Source of the DNA: JAIEOG01 sp964611895
Lineage (GTDB): Bacteria; Bdellovibrionota; FAC87; UBA2466
Direction of reading: 5' to 3'
Length of the DNA stretch: 64,000 nt
NCBI GenBank assembly: GCA_964611895.1
Contig: CAZTDN010000004.1
Span: forward strand, 1-64,000
Position numbers and translations under genes: made by a program. Shown piece by piece: positions 9,063-17,501 of this stretch; positions within the stretch are counted from its first letter, which is position 1, and each line of letters begins with the position of its first letter. The notes under the pieces are model-generated. The model saw nothing but the letters and a program-made list of their open reading frames with translations. It did not search any database and had not been told where the DNA came from.

Positions 9063-9710
9063 TTACTCGACCGAAACCTCCAACGGACGTGCACGGGAAC
9101 TAAAGAGTGCCTGCACTTTATCTCCGGGCAGGAGTGGCCCAACACCCGATGGGGTTCCGGTGTAAATAAGATCTCCCGGTTGCAGAGTAAAATGCTCTGA
9201 TAAAAACGCGATGAGTTTTGAAACACTAAACACCATCTCTGCAGTGTTTCCGGACTGTCTGAGATTTCCGTTAACCTTCAATTCCAAAGTAAAAGGCCCA
9301 TCTCCGGATTGAGCGCGCGGCACAAATTCCCCCAGGGGAGCAAAAGTATCGAAGCCCTTCGAGAGTGTCCACGGCAGCGCCTTGGACTTGGCTTCGTCTT
9401 GCAAATCACGCGCTGTCACATCAATGCCCACGGCATATCCCGCGACCCATTCCAGCGCTTTTTCCACGGGAACCGCCTTGCCCCGCTTACCAATCGCAAC
9501 GACCAACTCCACCTCATGATCTACCTGCTGAGAAATCTTGGGCAGAAGGACTCTCTCCCCTGTCCTGCATAACGACGAAGTGGGCTTTAAGAAAACGACC
9601 GGTCGCTTTGGCACCGCGTTACCCAGTTCCTTTGCATGCTCGGCATAATCACTCCCAATACAATAAATCGTACGAGCGCTTAACCCTAGTGGGTCCAGAA
9701 CGTATTCCAT
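9063..9710 (-). CDS. Fumarylacetoacetate hydrolase (FAH) family protein
   Basis: 215-residue member of the FAH superfamily, metal-dependent enzymes that cleave or decarboxylate acylpyruvates and oxaloacetate. The compact length matches the FAHD1/YcgM-type subfamily (acylpyruvase or oxaloacetate decarboxylase). Visible hallmarks are the metal ligands in VDHEVELVVAIGK and GIDVTARDLQ, the KGFDTFAPLGE loop and the terminal YTGTPSGVGPLLPGD motif. A GGAG Shine-Dalgarno lies about 8 nt before the ATG. It is divergent from the transglycosylase gene across a 79-bp gap holding TATAAC and TATAGG -10-like boxes. Exact substrate cannot be read from sequence. Confidence 0.88.
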   Translation of the reverse strand: MEYVLDPLGLSARTIYCIGSDYAEHAKELGNAVPKRPVVFLKPTSSLCRTGERVLLPKISQQVDHEVELVVAIGKRGKAVPVEKALEWVAGYAVGIDVTARDLQDEAKSKALPWTLSKGFDTFAPLGEFVPRAQSGDGPFTLELKVNGNLRQSGNTAEMVFSVSKLIAFLSEHFTLQPGDLIYTGTPSGVGPLLPGDKVQALFSSRARPLEVSVE

Positions 9711-9789
9711 AAAAATTCTCCAACAGACATCAAGAACCTGTATCCTATAACAGACGGCTCAAACCAACCAACCCCTCGGCTCGGCTAAA

Positions 9790-11508
9790 ATGACGCTTCG
9801 TTTCTTGCTGGCAACCGTTTTGTTAACCACCACGCTAGTGGGATGTCTATCTCCTCAAACCGAGGAACAGGGACTCGTCCAGATCTCGGATCAAGTGCGT
9901 TCTACTCCCCAGTACCGCCAGGCAGAGAAGTTTGACGCTTTTCTGAAGGACACCCTCTCTCCAGAGGAAAAAAAGAAATATATTCATACCTGCACCCGAG
10001 AGAAAACGGACGATATTTTTTGTTTTTCAGTAGCTCGTGAAAAAAAACTCCGGCGCTTCCTCGCCAAGGAACTCAAAGCATCCATTCCTTCGTTCCGCAA
10101 AAAACCCGACCCCATCACGCCGTCACTCGCGGGGAACCGAGTAAAGAACTGGTCCAAAATGCAAAAAGCGGATTTGAAGGCCCTTCTCGCTGGCATGCGG
10201 TCACTTTCACTCGAGGATCTCAGGAAAATCGGAAACTACGCGCTGAAACGTGCGGAGTGCCCCAATCACATCTCCGTTGCCACGGCGGCGCTCTTGGAAA
10301 TGCACCTTCCTTTCGAAGACCTTGCCCCGCAAATCGCGCAGCTCTACGAAAAGGGCGCTCGTTGCACTCGGCGCCGAAGCGCGAACCACGAACACTATCT
10401 GACTCGAGCGGGTTTGTTTTGGTATTTAATCCAGCAATACCCCAAAGCCGAGAAAGTGCTCTCTCGAATTGAACCCACGGATGCGTTCTCGGGCCGGGCG
10501 CTCTATTGGCTTTACCGCGTCCAGCAGAAAATGGGCAAACAGGCCGCCGCGGATCGATCTTTGCGCCGCCTCAAAACGCAACTACCCCTTTCGTTTCATG
10601 CGCTCATGGTGCAATCTGAACAAGGTCAAGATCCCATCGGAACGGCCAGCGCAGAGCCGCCACCAACCCGTTCAAAAATCAACCCCAGCGTAAACCCCGT
10701 CATCTCTCAGGCCGAACGGCTGCACGAGTATGCGTTCATTGAGTCTGCTACCAAACTTGCAAACTGGGCACTTGCGGTTTACACGCCCCGTGAACACCTC
10801 GTTCGCGCCTATATTTCCACGTTGGGAGACGCATCGACTCAAATCAAAACAATCGGCACACTGCTCGTGACAAAACCTCAAATGCGGAACGCGACCTACT
10901 ACAAGCTTGCGTACCCACCCGCGTATTTGGAATTGTTTTCTCAACACTCCGGTGAAGTCGACCCATTCCTCCTTCTCGCTGTCGCTCGAAAGGAAAGCAC
11001 CATGAACCCAAAGGCGGTGTCTCCAGCCAACGCTCAAGGATTGTTGCAACTCAACCCCGAGACGGCGCGGAAAATGTGGGGCAGCGATGCATTCGATCTT
11101 TTTGATCCGAAAACTAACGCCGAAATTGCCGTGCGCTATATAAAAGAGCTCCAAAGCAAAATGCGAGGGCAGCTCCCCCTGATCATTGCGAGTTACAATG
11201 CCGGCGAAAACACCGTAGCTAATTGGACTCAGCGCTACCCAACGCACGATCTGCTTCTGTTCGTGGACCTGATTCCCTACCGCGAAACCAGAGATTATGT
11301 CGGCTTTGTTCTGAGTAACTATTTTTGGTACCGGCGTCTCTACGGAAAAAACGCCGGCCAGGGATTGGTCGGATTGAGCACTGGCCAAGTGGCCAAAGTG
11401 GATGATCTCGACGGCGATCGTTCGATCAAGTCCGTCCCCGAAGAACCTATCACAACAGGCGAGCAGTTAGAGGCGGATCAAAGTGAAAGTGGTAACTCCG
11501 CCGATTGA
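9790..11508 (+). CDS. Lytic murein transglycosylase lipoprotein (Slt-type)
   Basis: Periplasmic, membrane-tethered enzyme that cleaves peptidoglycan between MurNAc and GlcNAc to give anhydromuropeptides. The lipoprotein signal is MTLRFLLATVLLTTTLVGC with Cys19. A long helical region (about 20-375) with TPR-like repeats resembles the superhelical U-domain of Slt70. The C-terminal SLT domain holds catalytic Glu402 in AVARKES, the AQGLLQL motif, and SYNAGENTVANW. The tail after residue 530 is acidic and low-complexity. Its last 31 bases overlap the end of the convergent PhoD-like gene. Confidence 0.92.
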   Translation: MTLRFLLATVLLTTTLVGCLSPQTEEQGLVQISDQVRSTPQYRQAEKFDAFLKDTLSPEEKKKYIHTCTREKTDDIFCFSVAREKKLRRFLAKELKASIPSFRKKPDPITPSLAGNRVKNWSKMQKADLKALLAGMRSLSLEDLRKIGNYALKRAECPNHISVATAALLEMHLPFEDLAPQIAQLYEKGARCTRRRSANHEHYLTRAGLFWYLIQQYPKAEKVLSRIEPTDAFSGRALYWLYRVQQKMGKQAAADRSLRRLKTQLPLSFHALMVQSEQGQDPIGTASAEPPPTRSKINPSVNPVISQAERLHEYAFIESATKLANWALAVYTPREHLVRAYISTLGDASTQIKTIGTLLVTKPQMRNATYYKLAYPPAYLELFSQHSGEVDPFLLLAVARKESTMNPKAVSPANAQGLLQLNPETARKMWGSDAFDLFDPKTNAEIAVRYIKELQSKMRGQLPLIIASYNAGENTVANWTQRYPTHDLLLFVDLIPYRETRDYVGFVLSNYFWYRRLYGKNAGQGLVGLSTGQVAKVDDLDGDRSIKSVPEEPITTGEQLEADQSESGNSAD

Positions 11509-12917
11509 GAGAACAGGCGTTTCTTGTCTGGCCCATAAACTTTAAAGTGAACCCGAAACGTCTCCCCAATCTCCGATTCAATCAGCGCGTAGTTATTCAC
11601 GCCAAAGGCCCCATGCAGTTGCCGAGGGTTAGGCTCAGCGAGCCACGGGTTGGGGTACACATCGGCGTGGATAGAACTCGTCGTTAATTCATAGGTCTTG
11701 TAGCCTAGAACCTCTGGCTGAATTTCTTGTAACTCAGCCAAGTGTCGATCTCCGGAGACAAATAGCACTGGAGACCGCTGTGTCCGAAGGCGCTTTAAGA
11801 ATCTCTGAAAACTTTCCAAGTGCCTGCCTTCATAAGACTCGTATCGATGGTACGCCCCAAAAAACTGGTCTCCTGAGATCAGCCAAGCCGGTTGTCCGGT
11901 GGCAAGATCGGTAAATAGCCACGCCTCTTGATCCACACCAAAATGAGTTTGGAGTTTTTTTTCTGCTGGTGGAGATCGGTAAGTGCGATCGTCCAAGAGG
12001 AAAAATCTCTGCCCAAATGCGGCAAGGCGACTGGAGACTCCTGGCCCTCGGTCAAAGACTCCTGGAAACTCAGCCTCGCCAAAAAAAGTTCGAAACACTT
12101 TCAATGCATCCATTCTATAGGGGTAGGTGCGGTCGGCATCATTTTGACCAAAGTCGTGATCGTCCCATACCGCCAGCACGGGGACGAGCTGAGGCACACG
12201 GTAGAGGGACAAAGCTTTTCGATTTTCCAAGTACCTTTTCCAAAGCGTGTCTGGAGGGGCGGGCGTCCCCTTTGGCATCGTCGAGTCAGCGTAGACGTTG
12301 TCACCAATAAGCAAAATCAATTCTGGCTCGTGACTTAGGAGTTCAGACCACATTTGATTTTGCAGCGGGTGCTCGTCCTGCATGCAAGAAGCAACAGCAA
12401 ACCTTGCCTGTCTTTTTTGGAGATCGAGTGTTCTGAGCTTTCGCCCATCGATAAGATCCCCGCTCGCACCCACGACTTGGAGCAGGTAATTATTCCCCAA
12501 GACCAGCCCTTCGTAACGCAAACGCACCACCTCCCCTTGATTCAGGGGGAGTGGCACAGAGCTTATTGAAAAGGGTTCGATAAGGGCATTGCGAGTCACG
12601 TCCCAAAAAAAGAACTGCGGCCGCTGATTGGGTTCCAGTAGCAAGATCAACTCAGTCCCCGAATCGGTGGTCGCCCCCTGGAGAATGGGAAGCGCTCCCG
12701 TAGGCACTTTCTTGCCCAGCCGCTGGCAGGCCGCGGCACTGTTTTGGGAACACGCACTTTCCAGGGCTTCGAGGGCTGACTCACCTTCTAAACGCCGCAC
12801 CAAGTCAATGGCTTCGAGGTAAGTTTGCTGTTTGCGAGGCCCGCCCGCTGCACAGCCGAGCAGGTAGACCGCCAGTATGCTCCCAAACACATGGTGGGAA
12901 AGGCTCTTCAGAGACAT
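11478..12917 (-). CDS. PhoD-like metallophosphoesterase lipoprotein
   Basis: Predicted exported alkaline phosphatase D/phosphodiesterase-like protein. I choose ATG 12917 (GGAG Shine-Dalgarno upstream), giving MSLKSLSHHVFGSILAVYLLGC with lipobox LLGC and Cys22; an open frame extends upstream but would bury this signal and overlap maf. Metallophosphoesterase motifs follow in order: LLIGDNVYAD, VPVLAVWDDHDFGQND, DDRTYR, WLISGDQFFGAY and LFVSGDRHLAEL. These supply the Asp/Asn/His ligands typical of PhoD-like enzymes. An N-terminal beta-sandwich of about 130 residues precedes the catalytic domain, as in PhoD. Convergent overlap of 31 bp with the transglycosylase. Confidence 0.88.
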   Translation of the reverse strand: MSLKSLSHHVFGSILAVYLLGCAAGGPRKQQTYLEAIDLVRRLEGESALEALESACSQNSAAACQRLGKKVPTGALPILQGATTDSGTELILLLEPNQRPQFFFWDVTRNALIEPFSISSVPLPLNQGEVVRLRYEGLVLGNNYLLQVVGASGDLIDGRKLRTLDLQKRQARFAVASCMQDEHPLQNQMWSELLSHEPELILLIGDNVYADSTMPKGTPAPPDTLWKRYLENRKALSLYRVPQLVPVLAVWDDHDFGQNDADRTYPYRMDALKVFRTFFGEAEFPGVFDRGPGVSSRLAAFGQRFFLLDDRTYRSPPAEKKLQTHFGVDQEAWLFTDLATGQPAWLISGDQFFGAYHRYESYEGRHLESFQRFLKRLRTQRSPVLFVSGDRHLAELQEIQPEVLGYKTYELTTSSIHADVYPNPWLAEPNPRQLHGAFGVNNYALIESEIGETFRVHFKVYGPDKKRLFSQSAELPLSL

Positions 12918-12936
12918 TGAGAACTCCACGCTAGGA

Positions 12937-12965
12937 TTGACACCGACTAGGAGCAAACCTAGGGT
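12937..12965 (+). promoter_or_regulatory. Strong sigma-70-like promoter of maf, leaderless position
   Basis: A perfect TTGACA (12937-12942), an optimal 17-bp spacer and TAGGGT (12960-12965), with 6 nt to the ATG at 12972. No Shine-Dalgarno is present. The start codon sits where the +1 nucleotide would be, so a leaderless mRNA is predicted. Confidence 0.7.
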
Positions 12966-12971
12966 ATCGCA

Positions 12972-13556
12972 ATGGCACGCCCACTCATTCTCGCAAGTAC
13001 TTCGGTTTATCGCAAACAAAGTCTGGAACGCTTAGGGTTCCCTTTTGAGGCTTCCGCTCCCCAAGTGGACGAAGAGGCTTGGAAGAAAAAAGGTCTCCCC
13101 GCGACGGTTTTAGCTGAGAGCTTGGCAATGGAAAAAGCCAAAAGCATCGGGGCGCGCGTTTCCAGCGCAGTGGTTATTGGAGCCGATCAAGTATTGAAAC
13201 TCGATGGGAAGGTCTTGGGCAAGCCAAGAACCCCTGAAAACGCGCAGCTTCAGCTTCGCCAGCTATCTGGAAAAACACACTCGCTCATTACTTCGGTAGC
13301 TGTTTGGACTCGGGAGAGCACGTACAAATACACCGATATTTCGCGCCTGACCATGCGTGAAATCGATGACCAAGCTATCTTGCGCTACGTCCTCAAAGAT
13401 AAACCGCTCGACTGCTGTGGATCTTATAAACTGGAAACCTTCGGTGTCGGTTTGTTTGAACGGGTAGAAACTCAAGACCCTTCGGCCATTCAAGGGCTGC
13501 CTTTGCTCTGGCTCAGCGGACTGCTCCAAGAGCTAGGTTATACCTGGTTAGGTTAA
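12972..13556 (+). CDS. maf: Maf-family nucleotide pyrophosphatase
   Basis: Maf/YhdE/YceF family, a house-cleaning enzyme that hydrolyses non-canonical or m7G/dTTP/UTP nucleoside triphosphates and is often linked to cell division control. The 194-residue length is normal. Family motifs are ILASTSVYRKQSLERLG at the N-terminus (family consensus S-x-S-P-R-R), the catalytic-loop VIGADQVL with Asp, LGKPRTPENAQLQL, and the C-terminal GSYKLETFGVGLFERVETQDPSAIQGLPL. The YRKQ and CCGSYKLE variants suggest the YceF-like branch rather than YhdE. The promoter directly abuts the ATG. Confidence 0.9.
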   Translation: MARPLILASTSVYRKQSLERLGFPFEASAPQVDEEAWKKKGLPATVLAESLAMEKAKSIGARVSSAVVIGADQVLKLDGKVLGKPRTPENAQLQLRQLSGKTHSLITSVAVWTRESTYKYTDISRLTMREIDDQAILRYVLKDKPLDCCGSYKLETFGVGLFERVETQDPSAIQGLPLLWLSGLLQELGYTWLG

Positions 13557-13564
13557 ACGTTTTC

Positions 13565-14002
13565 CTATTCCCACTTGCCATCAGAAGCCTGGTGCATTTC
13601 CAACACACGGCGAGAGCTGCCTGCGCGGCGCGGACTCCCAGATTGCTCTAAGCGAAATACCAGGCGGTTTTCCGTCAGCGCGTGGCCAACCCAGGTCACG
13701 GTGCTTACAAAAATAGAGGCCCCCATGGCAGACCAAAACGAAGCGATTTCGACGCCGGGGACAAACCACGCCGCGAATTCGAAAATCAGGGCATTGAGAA
13801 CCAGAAGAAAAAAACCAAAGCTAAAAAATGTAAGCGGCAGAGTGAGAATGATCAGCACCGGTTTGAGAAAAATATTCAAAAACGCCAGCACCGCACCCGC
13901 GACCAAAGCCGATCCGACACTGTTCACTTGAACTCCCGACACAAGGTAAGGCACCAGCAGAATGCCGAGAGTGATCAAAAGCCAACGCAAAAAAAATCCC
14001 AT
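13565..14002 (-). CDS. Small integral membrane protein, phage-holin-4-like/YvlD family
   Basis: 145-residue protein of the broadly distributed YvlD/DUF360-like (phage_holin_4_2) membrane family of unknown role; it is not evidence of a prophage. Four hydrophobic segments are visible in order: WLLITLGILLVPYLV, ALVAGAVLAFLNIFLKPVLIIL, LTFFSFGFFLLVLNALIFEFAAWF and SAMGASIFVSTVTWVG. The family-typical LNIFLKPVLIILTLPLTFFSFG block is well conserved. A basic hydrophilic tail follows (SPRRAGSSRRVLEMH). Divergent from the Sua5 gene across 61 bp. Confidence 0.8.
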   Translation of the reverse strand: MGFFLRWLLITLGILLVPYLVSGVQVNSVGSALVAGAVLAFLNIFLKPVLIILTLPLTFFSFGFFLLVLNALIFEFAAWFVPGVEIASFWSAMGASIFVSTVTWVGHALTENRLVFRLEQSGSPRRAGSSRRVLEMHQASDGKWE

Positions 14003-14025
14003 GTCTCGTCTTTAACTCTAACCGC

Positions 14026-14054
14026 TTGTGGCTCCAAGCAAAATCGGTTAGAAG
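14026..14054 (+). promoter_or_regulatory. Candidate sigma-70 promoter of the Sua5 gene
   Basis: TTGTGG (14026-14031), a 17-bp spacer and TAGAAG (14049-14054), then 9 nt to the ATG at 14064, with no Shine-Dalgarno in between. This places +1 at or just before the start codon. Confidence 0.5.
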
Positions 14055-14063
14055 CGCTGGCGA

Positions 14064-15032
14064 ATGGATGAACACGACAAACAGCAAGTCCGATTGGCCG
14101 GCCAGCTCTTGAGAGAGGGCGGAACCGTCGTCTTTCCCACGGAAACGGTCTACGGAATAGGAGCCCATGCTTTGGACGCCGACGCTGTTGCGCGCGTATT
14201 TGAAATCAAACGCCGCCCGCGTTTCAACCCGTTGATCGTACACCTCCCCTCGTTCGAGATGCTCGAAACTGTCGCTCGAGATATTCCGTCCCAAGCGCGC
14301 CTTTTGGCCGGCGCTTTTTGGCCAGGCCCGCTGACTCTCGTACTGCCCAAACACCCCGATATTCCCGATATCGTTAGCGCAGGTCTACCTACGGTGGGAG
14401 TGCGCATGCCTAATCACCCTATCGCCCAAGCTTTGTTGCGCGAGGCGGGAGTTCCAGTAGCCGCCCCCAGCGCGAACCGTTTCACTTCACTTAGCCCGAC
14501 CCAGGTTGAACATGCCCAAGCCCAGCTGGGGGAAGAAGTGGACCTTTACCTCGACGGAGGCCCATGCGAAGTCGGGGTGGAGTCTACGATTGTGGGATGG
14601 ATAGATGGCAAGGCCACCCTGCTCCGGCGGGGCGGGCTAGAGGTCGAAGCCATTGAGGCCCTGATTGGGCCCCTGGCTCCCCTTCCAGTGATGGCGCGGC
14701 CCTTAGCGCCGGGCAATCTGGAAAAGCACTACAGTCCCAAGACCCCCCTGCTGTTTTCGGACAAACCCGTCGTCTTCGAAAAGCGCCGCAGGGTGGGGTT
14801 GCTCACCCTGGCGCCGGGCCTGGAGGCTGAAGACGGGTTTGTGGAAATAGCCTACCTGTCTCCCCAAAAAGACCTCAGGCAAGCCGCCCACCAGCTCTTT
14901 GCTCTGTTAAAGAAACTCGAATCCAAACAATTAGATCTCATCGTCGCGCGCTCAGTGCCGAACCACGGATTAGGGGCTGCCATCAACGATAGGCTCAGAC
15001 GCGCGGGCATTCCCACCGACCGAGTGGAGTAA
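14064..15032 (+). CDS. L-threonylcarbamoyladenylate synthase (Sua5 type)
   Basis: Uses L-threonine, bicarbonate and ATP to make threonylcarbamoyl-AMP, the first step of universal t6A37 tRNA modification. The YrdC/TsaC domain fills residues 1-200 with GGTVVFPTETVYGIGAHAL, FEIKRRPRFNPLIVH, FWPGPLTLVLPK, VGVRMPNHPIAQALL and VPVAAPSANRFTSLSPTQ. A further 110-residue C-terminal domain beginning with APGNLEKHYSPKTPLL marks the two-domain Sua5 form rather than short TsaC. Its stop lies 8 nt from the purK stop (convergent). Confidence 0.93.
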   Translation: MDEHDKQQVRLAGQLLREGGTVVFPTETVYGIGAHALDADAVARVFEIKRRPRFNPLIVHLPSFEMLETVARDIPSQARLLAGAFWPGPLTLVLPKHPDIPDIVSAGLPTVGVRMPNHPIAQALLREAGVPVAAPSANRFTSLSPTQVEHAQAQLGEEVDLYLDGGPCEVGVESTIVGWIDGKATLLRRGGLEVEAIEALIGPLAPLPVMARPLAPGNLEKHYSPKTPLLFSDKPVVFEKRRRVGLLTLAPGLEAEDGFVEIAYLSPQKDLRQAAHQLFALLKKLESKQLDLIVARSVPNHGLGAAINDRLRRAGIPTDRVE

Positions 15033-15040
15033 TTTACCAC

Positions 15041-16168
15041 TCAAAACCGAGATCGGGTATCGAGCACGCGCTGAACAGCTTGTTCTGCGGATTCTCCCAG
15101 ACTAGTAAGGTGCCCCATTTTGCGACCGGGGCGAGCTTGGTGTTTGCCGTAGTGATGCCACTTGGTAAAGGGGTCCGAAAGCACCTCGGCCCAATGCGGT
15201 TCCCCTTTGGACCAAAGATCTCCCAAGACATTAGCCATAGCTGTAGGCGCGACTATAAACGGCGAACCTAGGGGCAACCCACAGATCGCTCGCAGCTGTT
15301 GTTCAAACTGGCTGGTCACGGACCCTTCGATCGTCCAGTGACCGGAGTTATGAGGGCGAGGAGCGATTTCATTCACGCAGACTTTACCGTCTCTACCGAC
15401 AAAGAATTCAACACACATCAGGCCTACGAGTTCGATCTTGGCAGCCAAGTCGCGAGCTATCCGAATGGCCTCGCGTTCGGTTTCATCGGAGACACTTGCT
15501 GGAACAAACGATACGTCAAGAATGTGGTTGTGGTGCCGGTTTTCAACAACTCCCCAATCGGCCATTTTGCCATCAGCGCCCCGTGCTACTAGCACGGAAA
15601 CTTCTTTGGCAAAATCTTGCCACTTTTCCAAAACCCAGGCTTGAGAGTCTGCTCCGACGAGATCGGCCACCTGTTCCATTTGAGAAATGCGGTGCTGGCC
15701 TTTGCCATCGTAACCAAACCCTGCGGTTTTGAGCACTGCCGGCACGCCGACTCTTCGCACTGCAGATTCGCAATCCTCAAGTTTTTCAATCAACGCAAAC
15801 GGCACCACAGGAAACCCGTGCTGCTGTAGGAAGAGTTTTTCACGAGCACGGTGTTGGGCGATATGCAAGACCTTGGGATGTGGACGCACTTCGGACAAAG
15901 CGCAGAGTCGCATGGCCGAATCGAACGGGATGTTTTCGAATTCAAAAGTAACCACACCGACCGACCGACCAAAGGCTTCGAGTGCTTCAATATTCGTATA
16001 GTCGGCAACCGTGACGGCATCGGCGACCTCCTCTGCGGGGGAATTCGCTTCGGGCGAGTAGACATGGGTGCGGTACCCCATTCGCCGCGCGGTCATACAA
16101 AGCATGCGGCCTAGTTGCCCGCTTCCTAGAATTCCAACCGTAGCTCCTGGGAGTAGCTGAAACATCAC
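15041..16168 (-). CDS. purK: N5-carboxyaminoimidazole ribonucleotide synthase
   Basis: ATP-grasp enzyme of purine biosynthesis that carboxylates AIR to N5-CAIR using ATP and bicarbonate. The 375-residue length is typical. Visible are the N-terminal GILGSGQLGRMLCMTARRMGY fold, VVTFEFENIP, AVLKTAGFGYDGKGQ (ATP-grasp), CVEFFVGRDGKVCVNEIAPRPHNSGHWTIEGSVTSQFEQ (metal and substrate residues), and the C-terminal HHYGKHQARPGRKMGHLT. The ATG overlaps the TGA of purE (ATGA), so the pair is translationally coupled. Confidence 0.96.
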   Translation of the reverse strand: MMFQLLPGATVGILGSGQLGRMLCMTARRMGYRTHVYSPEANSPAEEVADAVTVADYTNIEALEAFGRSVGVVTFEFENIPFDSAMRLCALSEVRPHPKVLHIAQHRAREKLFLQQHGFPVVPFALIEKLEDCESAVRRVGVPAVLKTAGFGYDGKGQHRISQMEQVADLVGADSQAWVLEKWQDFAKEVSVLVARGADGKMADWGVVENRHHNHILDVSFVPASVSDETEREAIRIARDLAAKIELVGLMCVEFFVGRDGKVCVNEIAPRPHNSGHWTIEGSVTSQFEQQLRAICGLPLGSPFIVAPTAMANVLGDLWSKGEPHWAEVLSDPFTKWHHYGKHQARPGRKMGHLTSLGESAEQAVQRVLDTRSRF

Positions 16169-16674
16169 CGACCCCGTTTGAGTTTGGATTTGAGAACCGC
16201 TTGGGTTTGAGAATTTCGAAAGGCGTTTAGAGACTTTCGGACTTTCTCGTGTTGATTTGCCAAAATCGCAGCCGCCAGCAAACCCGCGTTGGCGGCACCG
16301 GCCTTGCCGATGGCGAGCGTACCCACGGGAATTCCTTTCGGCATTTGAGCAATGGAAAGCAGCGAATCCAAACCCTTTAGGGCTTTGCTCTCCACGGGAA
16401 CTCCGAGGACGGGCACAGTAGTTTGGGCGGCGATCATGCCGGGCAGATGGGCGGCTCCGCCAGCGCCGGCGATGATGACTTGGATGCCGCGTTCTTGGGC
16501 AGACTGGGCAAAGGCGTGCATTTTATCCGGAGTCCGATGGGCCGAAACGACCTCGCACTCGTGCGGAATCTCAAGCTGCTCCAAAACCGCGGAGGCTTCT
16601 TGCATCGTTTCCCAGTCACTTTGACTGCCCATGACGATTGAGACCCAAGGAGTAGTATTTTTGGATTTTTTCAT
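16165..16674 (-). CDS. purE: N5-carboxyaminoimidazole ribonucleotide mutase
   Basis: Class I PurE, converts N5-CAIR to CAIR, the step following PurK. 169 residues, normal for the bacterial enzyme. Diagnostic motifs are IVMGSQSDWETMQEAS, VVSAHRTPDKM, IAGAGGAAHLPGMIAAQTTVPVLGVPVES and SLLSIAQMPKGIPVGTLAIGKAGAANAGLLAA. It is the first gene of a purEK operon and divergent from xthA across 48 bp. A TATATA box on its own strand lies about 10 nt before the ATG. Confidence 0.96.
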   Translation of the reverse strand: MKKSKNTTPWVSIVMGSQSDWETMQEASAVLEQLEIPHECEVVSAHRTPDKMHAFAQSAQERGIQVIIAGAGGAAHLPGMIAAQTTVPVLGVPVESKALKGLDSLLSIAQMPKGIPVGTLAIGKAGAANAGLLAAAILANQHEKVRKSLNAFRNSQTQAVLKSKLKRGR

Positions 16675-16709
16675 CTGCTTTGCCTATATAGCTGTTTTTG
16701 GAAGGCGTG

Positions 16710-16715
16710 TATACT
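16710..16715 (+). promoter_or_regulatory. Candidate -10 box (TATACT) of xthA
   Basis: TATACT is separated by 7 nt from the xthA ATG at 16723 with no Shine-Dalgarno between them. A clear -35 at 16-18 bp is lacking, so the call rests on the -10 and its position. Confidence 0.4.
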
Positions 16716-16722
16716 GGCCGCC

Positions 16723-17493
16723 ATGTGGAAGGTTGTCACCTGGAACGTTAACTCAATCAATGCCCGGATAGACCGCTTATTGGCGTTTCTTCAACGCGAA
16801 GTCCCTGACGTTGTTTTGCTTCAGGAGCTCAAATGCGAGCAGGTGAAGTTTCCCCAGGCAGCCATAGAACAAGCTGGCTACCACGCGGCTGTGTTTGGGC
16901 AAAAGACTTATAATGGGGTGGCAATATTGGCGAGATCCGCCATTAGCGAAGTGTCCCAGGGATTTGCCGACGGGGATCTTGATGAGGCGCGTTTTATCCT
17001 AGGGACCGTCAATGGGATCCGTGTGGCATCAGCGTACATTCCCAATGGGCAGGCTGTGGGCGCCGAAAAATACCACTACAAGCTCCGTTGGCTGGAACGG
17101 CTACGAGCCCAGCTTGCTACCAAAGTGAATATGGCCGAGCGTTTTGTACTGGGGGGCGATTTTAACGTCGCCCCGGAAGATAAGGATGTCCATGACCCCA
17201 AGGCCTGGGAGGGACAGATATTGTGCTCAACACCAGAGCGAGAAGCGCTCAAACGCGCGTTTGACCTGGGATTGGGAGACACTTTTCGTCTTCATAATCA
17301 AGACGGCGGCCACTATTCGTGGTGGGACTACCGAATGCTGGGATTTCAAAAGAACAAAGGACTTCGAATTGATTTCTTGATGGCTACGGCTCCGTTGCTG
17401 GGGTGTTGCACGGGGGCGCGTATCGATCGGGATGAACGCAAAGGGGCTGGCCCATCGGACCACGCTCCGGTGATTGCAGAATTCAAACTTTGA
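16723..17493 (+). CDS. xthA: Exodeoxyribonuclease III / AP endonuclease
   Basis: Mg-dependent base-excision-repair nuclease cleaving 5' of abasic sites and degrading 3' ends. The 256-residue length and all family motifs fit: WNVNSINARIDRLLAFL, VVLLQELKCE (metal-binding Glu), YNGVAILAR, SAYIPNGQ, LGGDFNVAPEDKDVHDP (catalytic Asp/Asn), WWDYR, GLRIDFLMAT and the terminal GPSDHAPVIAEFKL (catalytic Asp-His). CutA follows immediately, with an 8-nt gap to its preferred ATG. Confidence 0.95.
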   Translation: MWKVVTWNVNSINARIDRLLAFLQREVPDVVLLQELKCEQVKFPQAAIEQAGYHAAVFGQKTYNGVAILARSAISEVSQGFADGDLDEARFILGTVNGIRVASAYIPNGQAVGAEKYHYKLRWLERLRAQLATKVNMAERFVLGGDFNVAPEDKDVHDPKAWEGQILCSTPEREALKRAFDLGLGDTFRLHNQDGGHYSWWDYRMLGFQKNKGLRIDFLMATAPLLGCCTGARIDRDERKGAGPSDHAPVIAEFKL

Positions 17494-17501
17494 GGAGAAG
17501 C

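Noticed and set aside
10672..11388. 238-codon - strand open frame
   Set aside because: Antisense to the SLT domain of the transglycosylase, which is clearly real.
13565..14002. Possible prophage holin
   Set aside because: The protein belongs to the widespread YvlD-like membrane family and no phage genes surround it.
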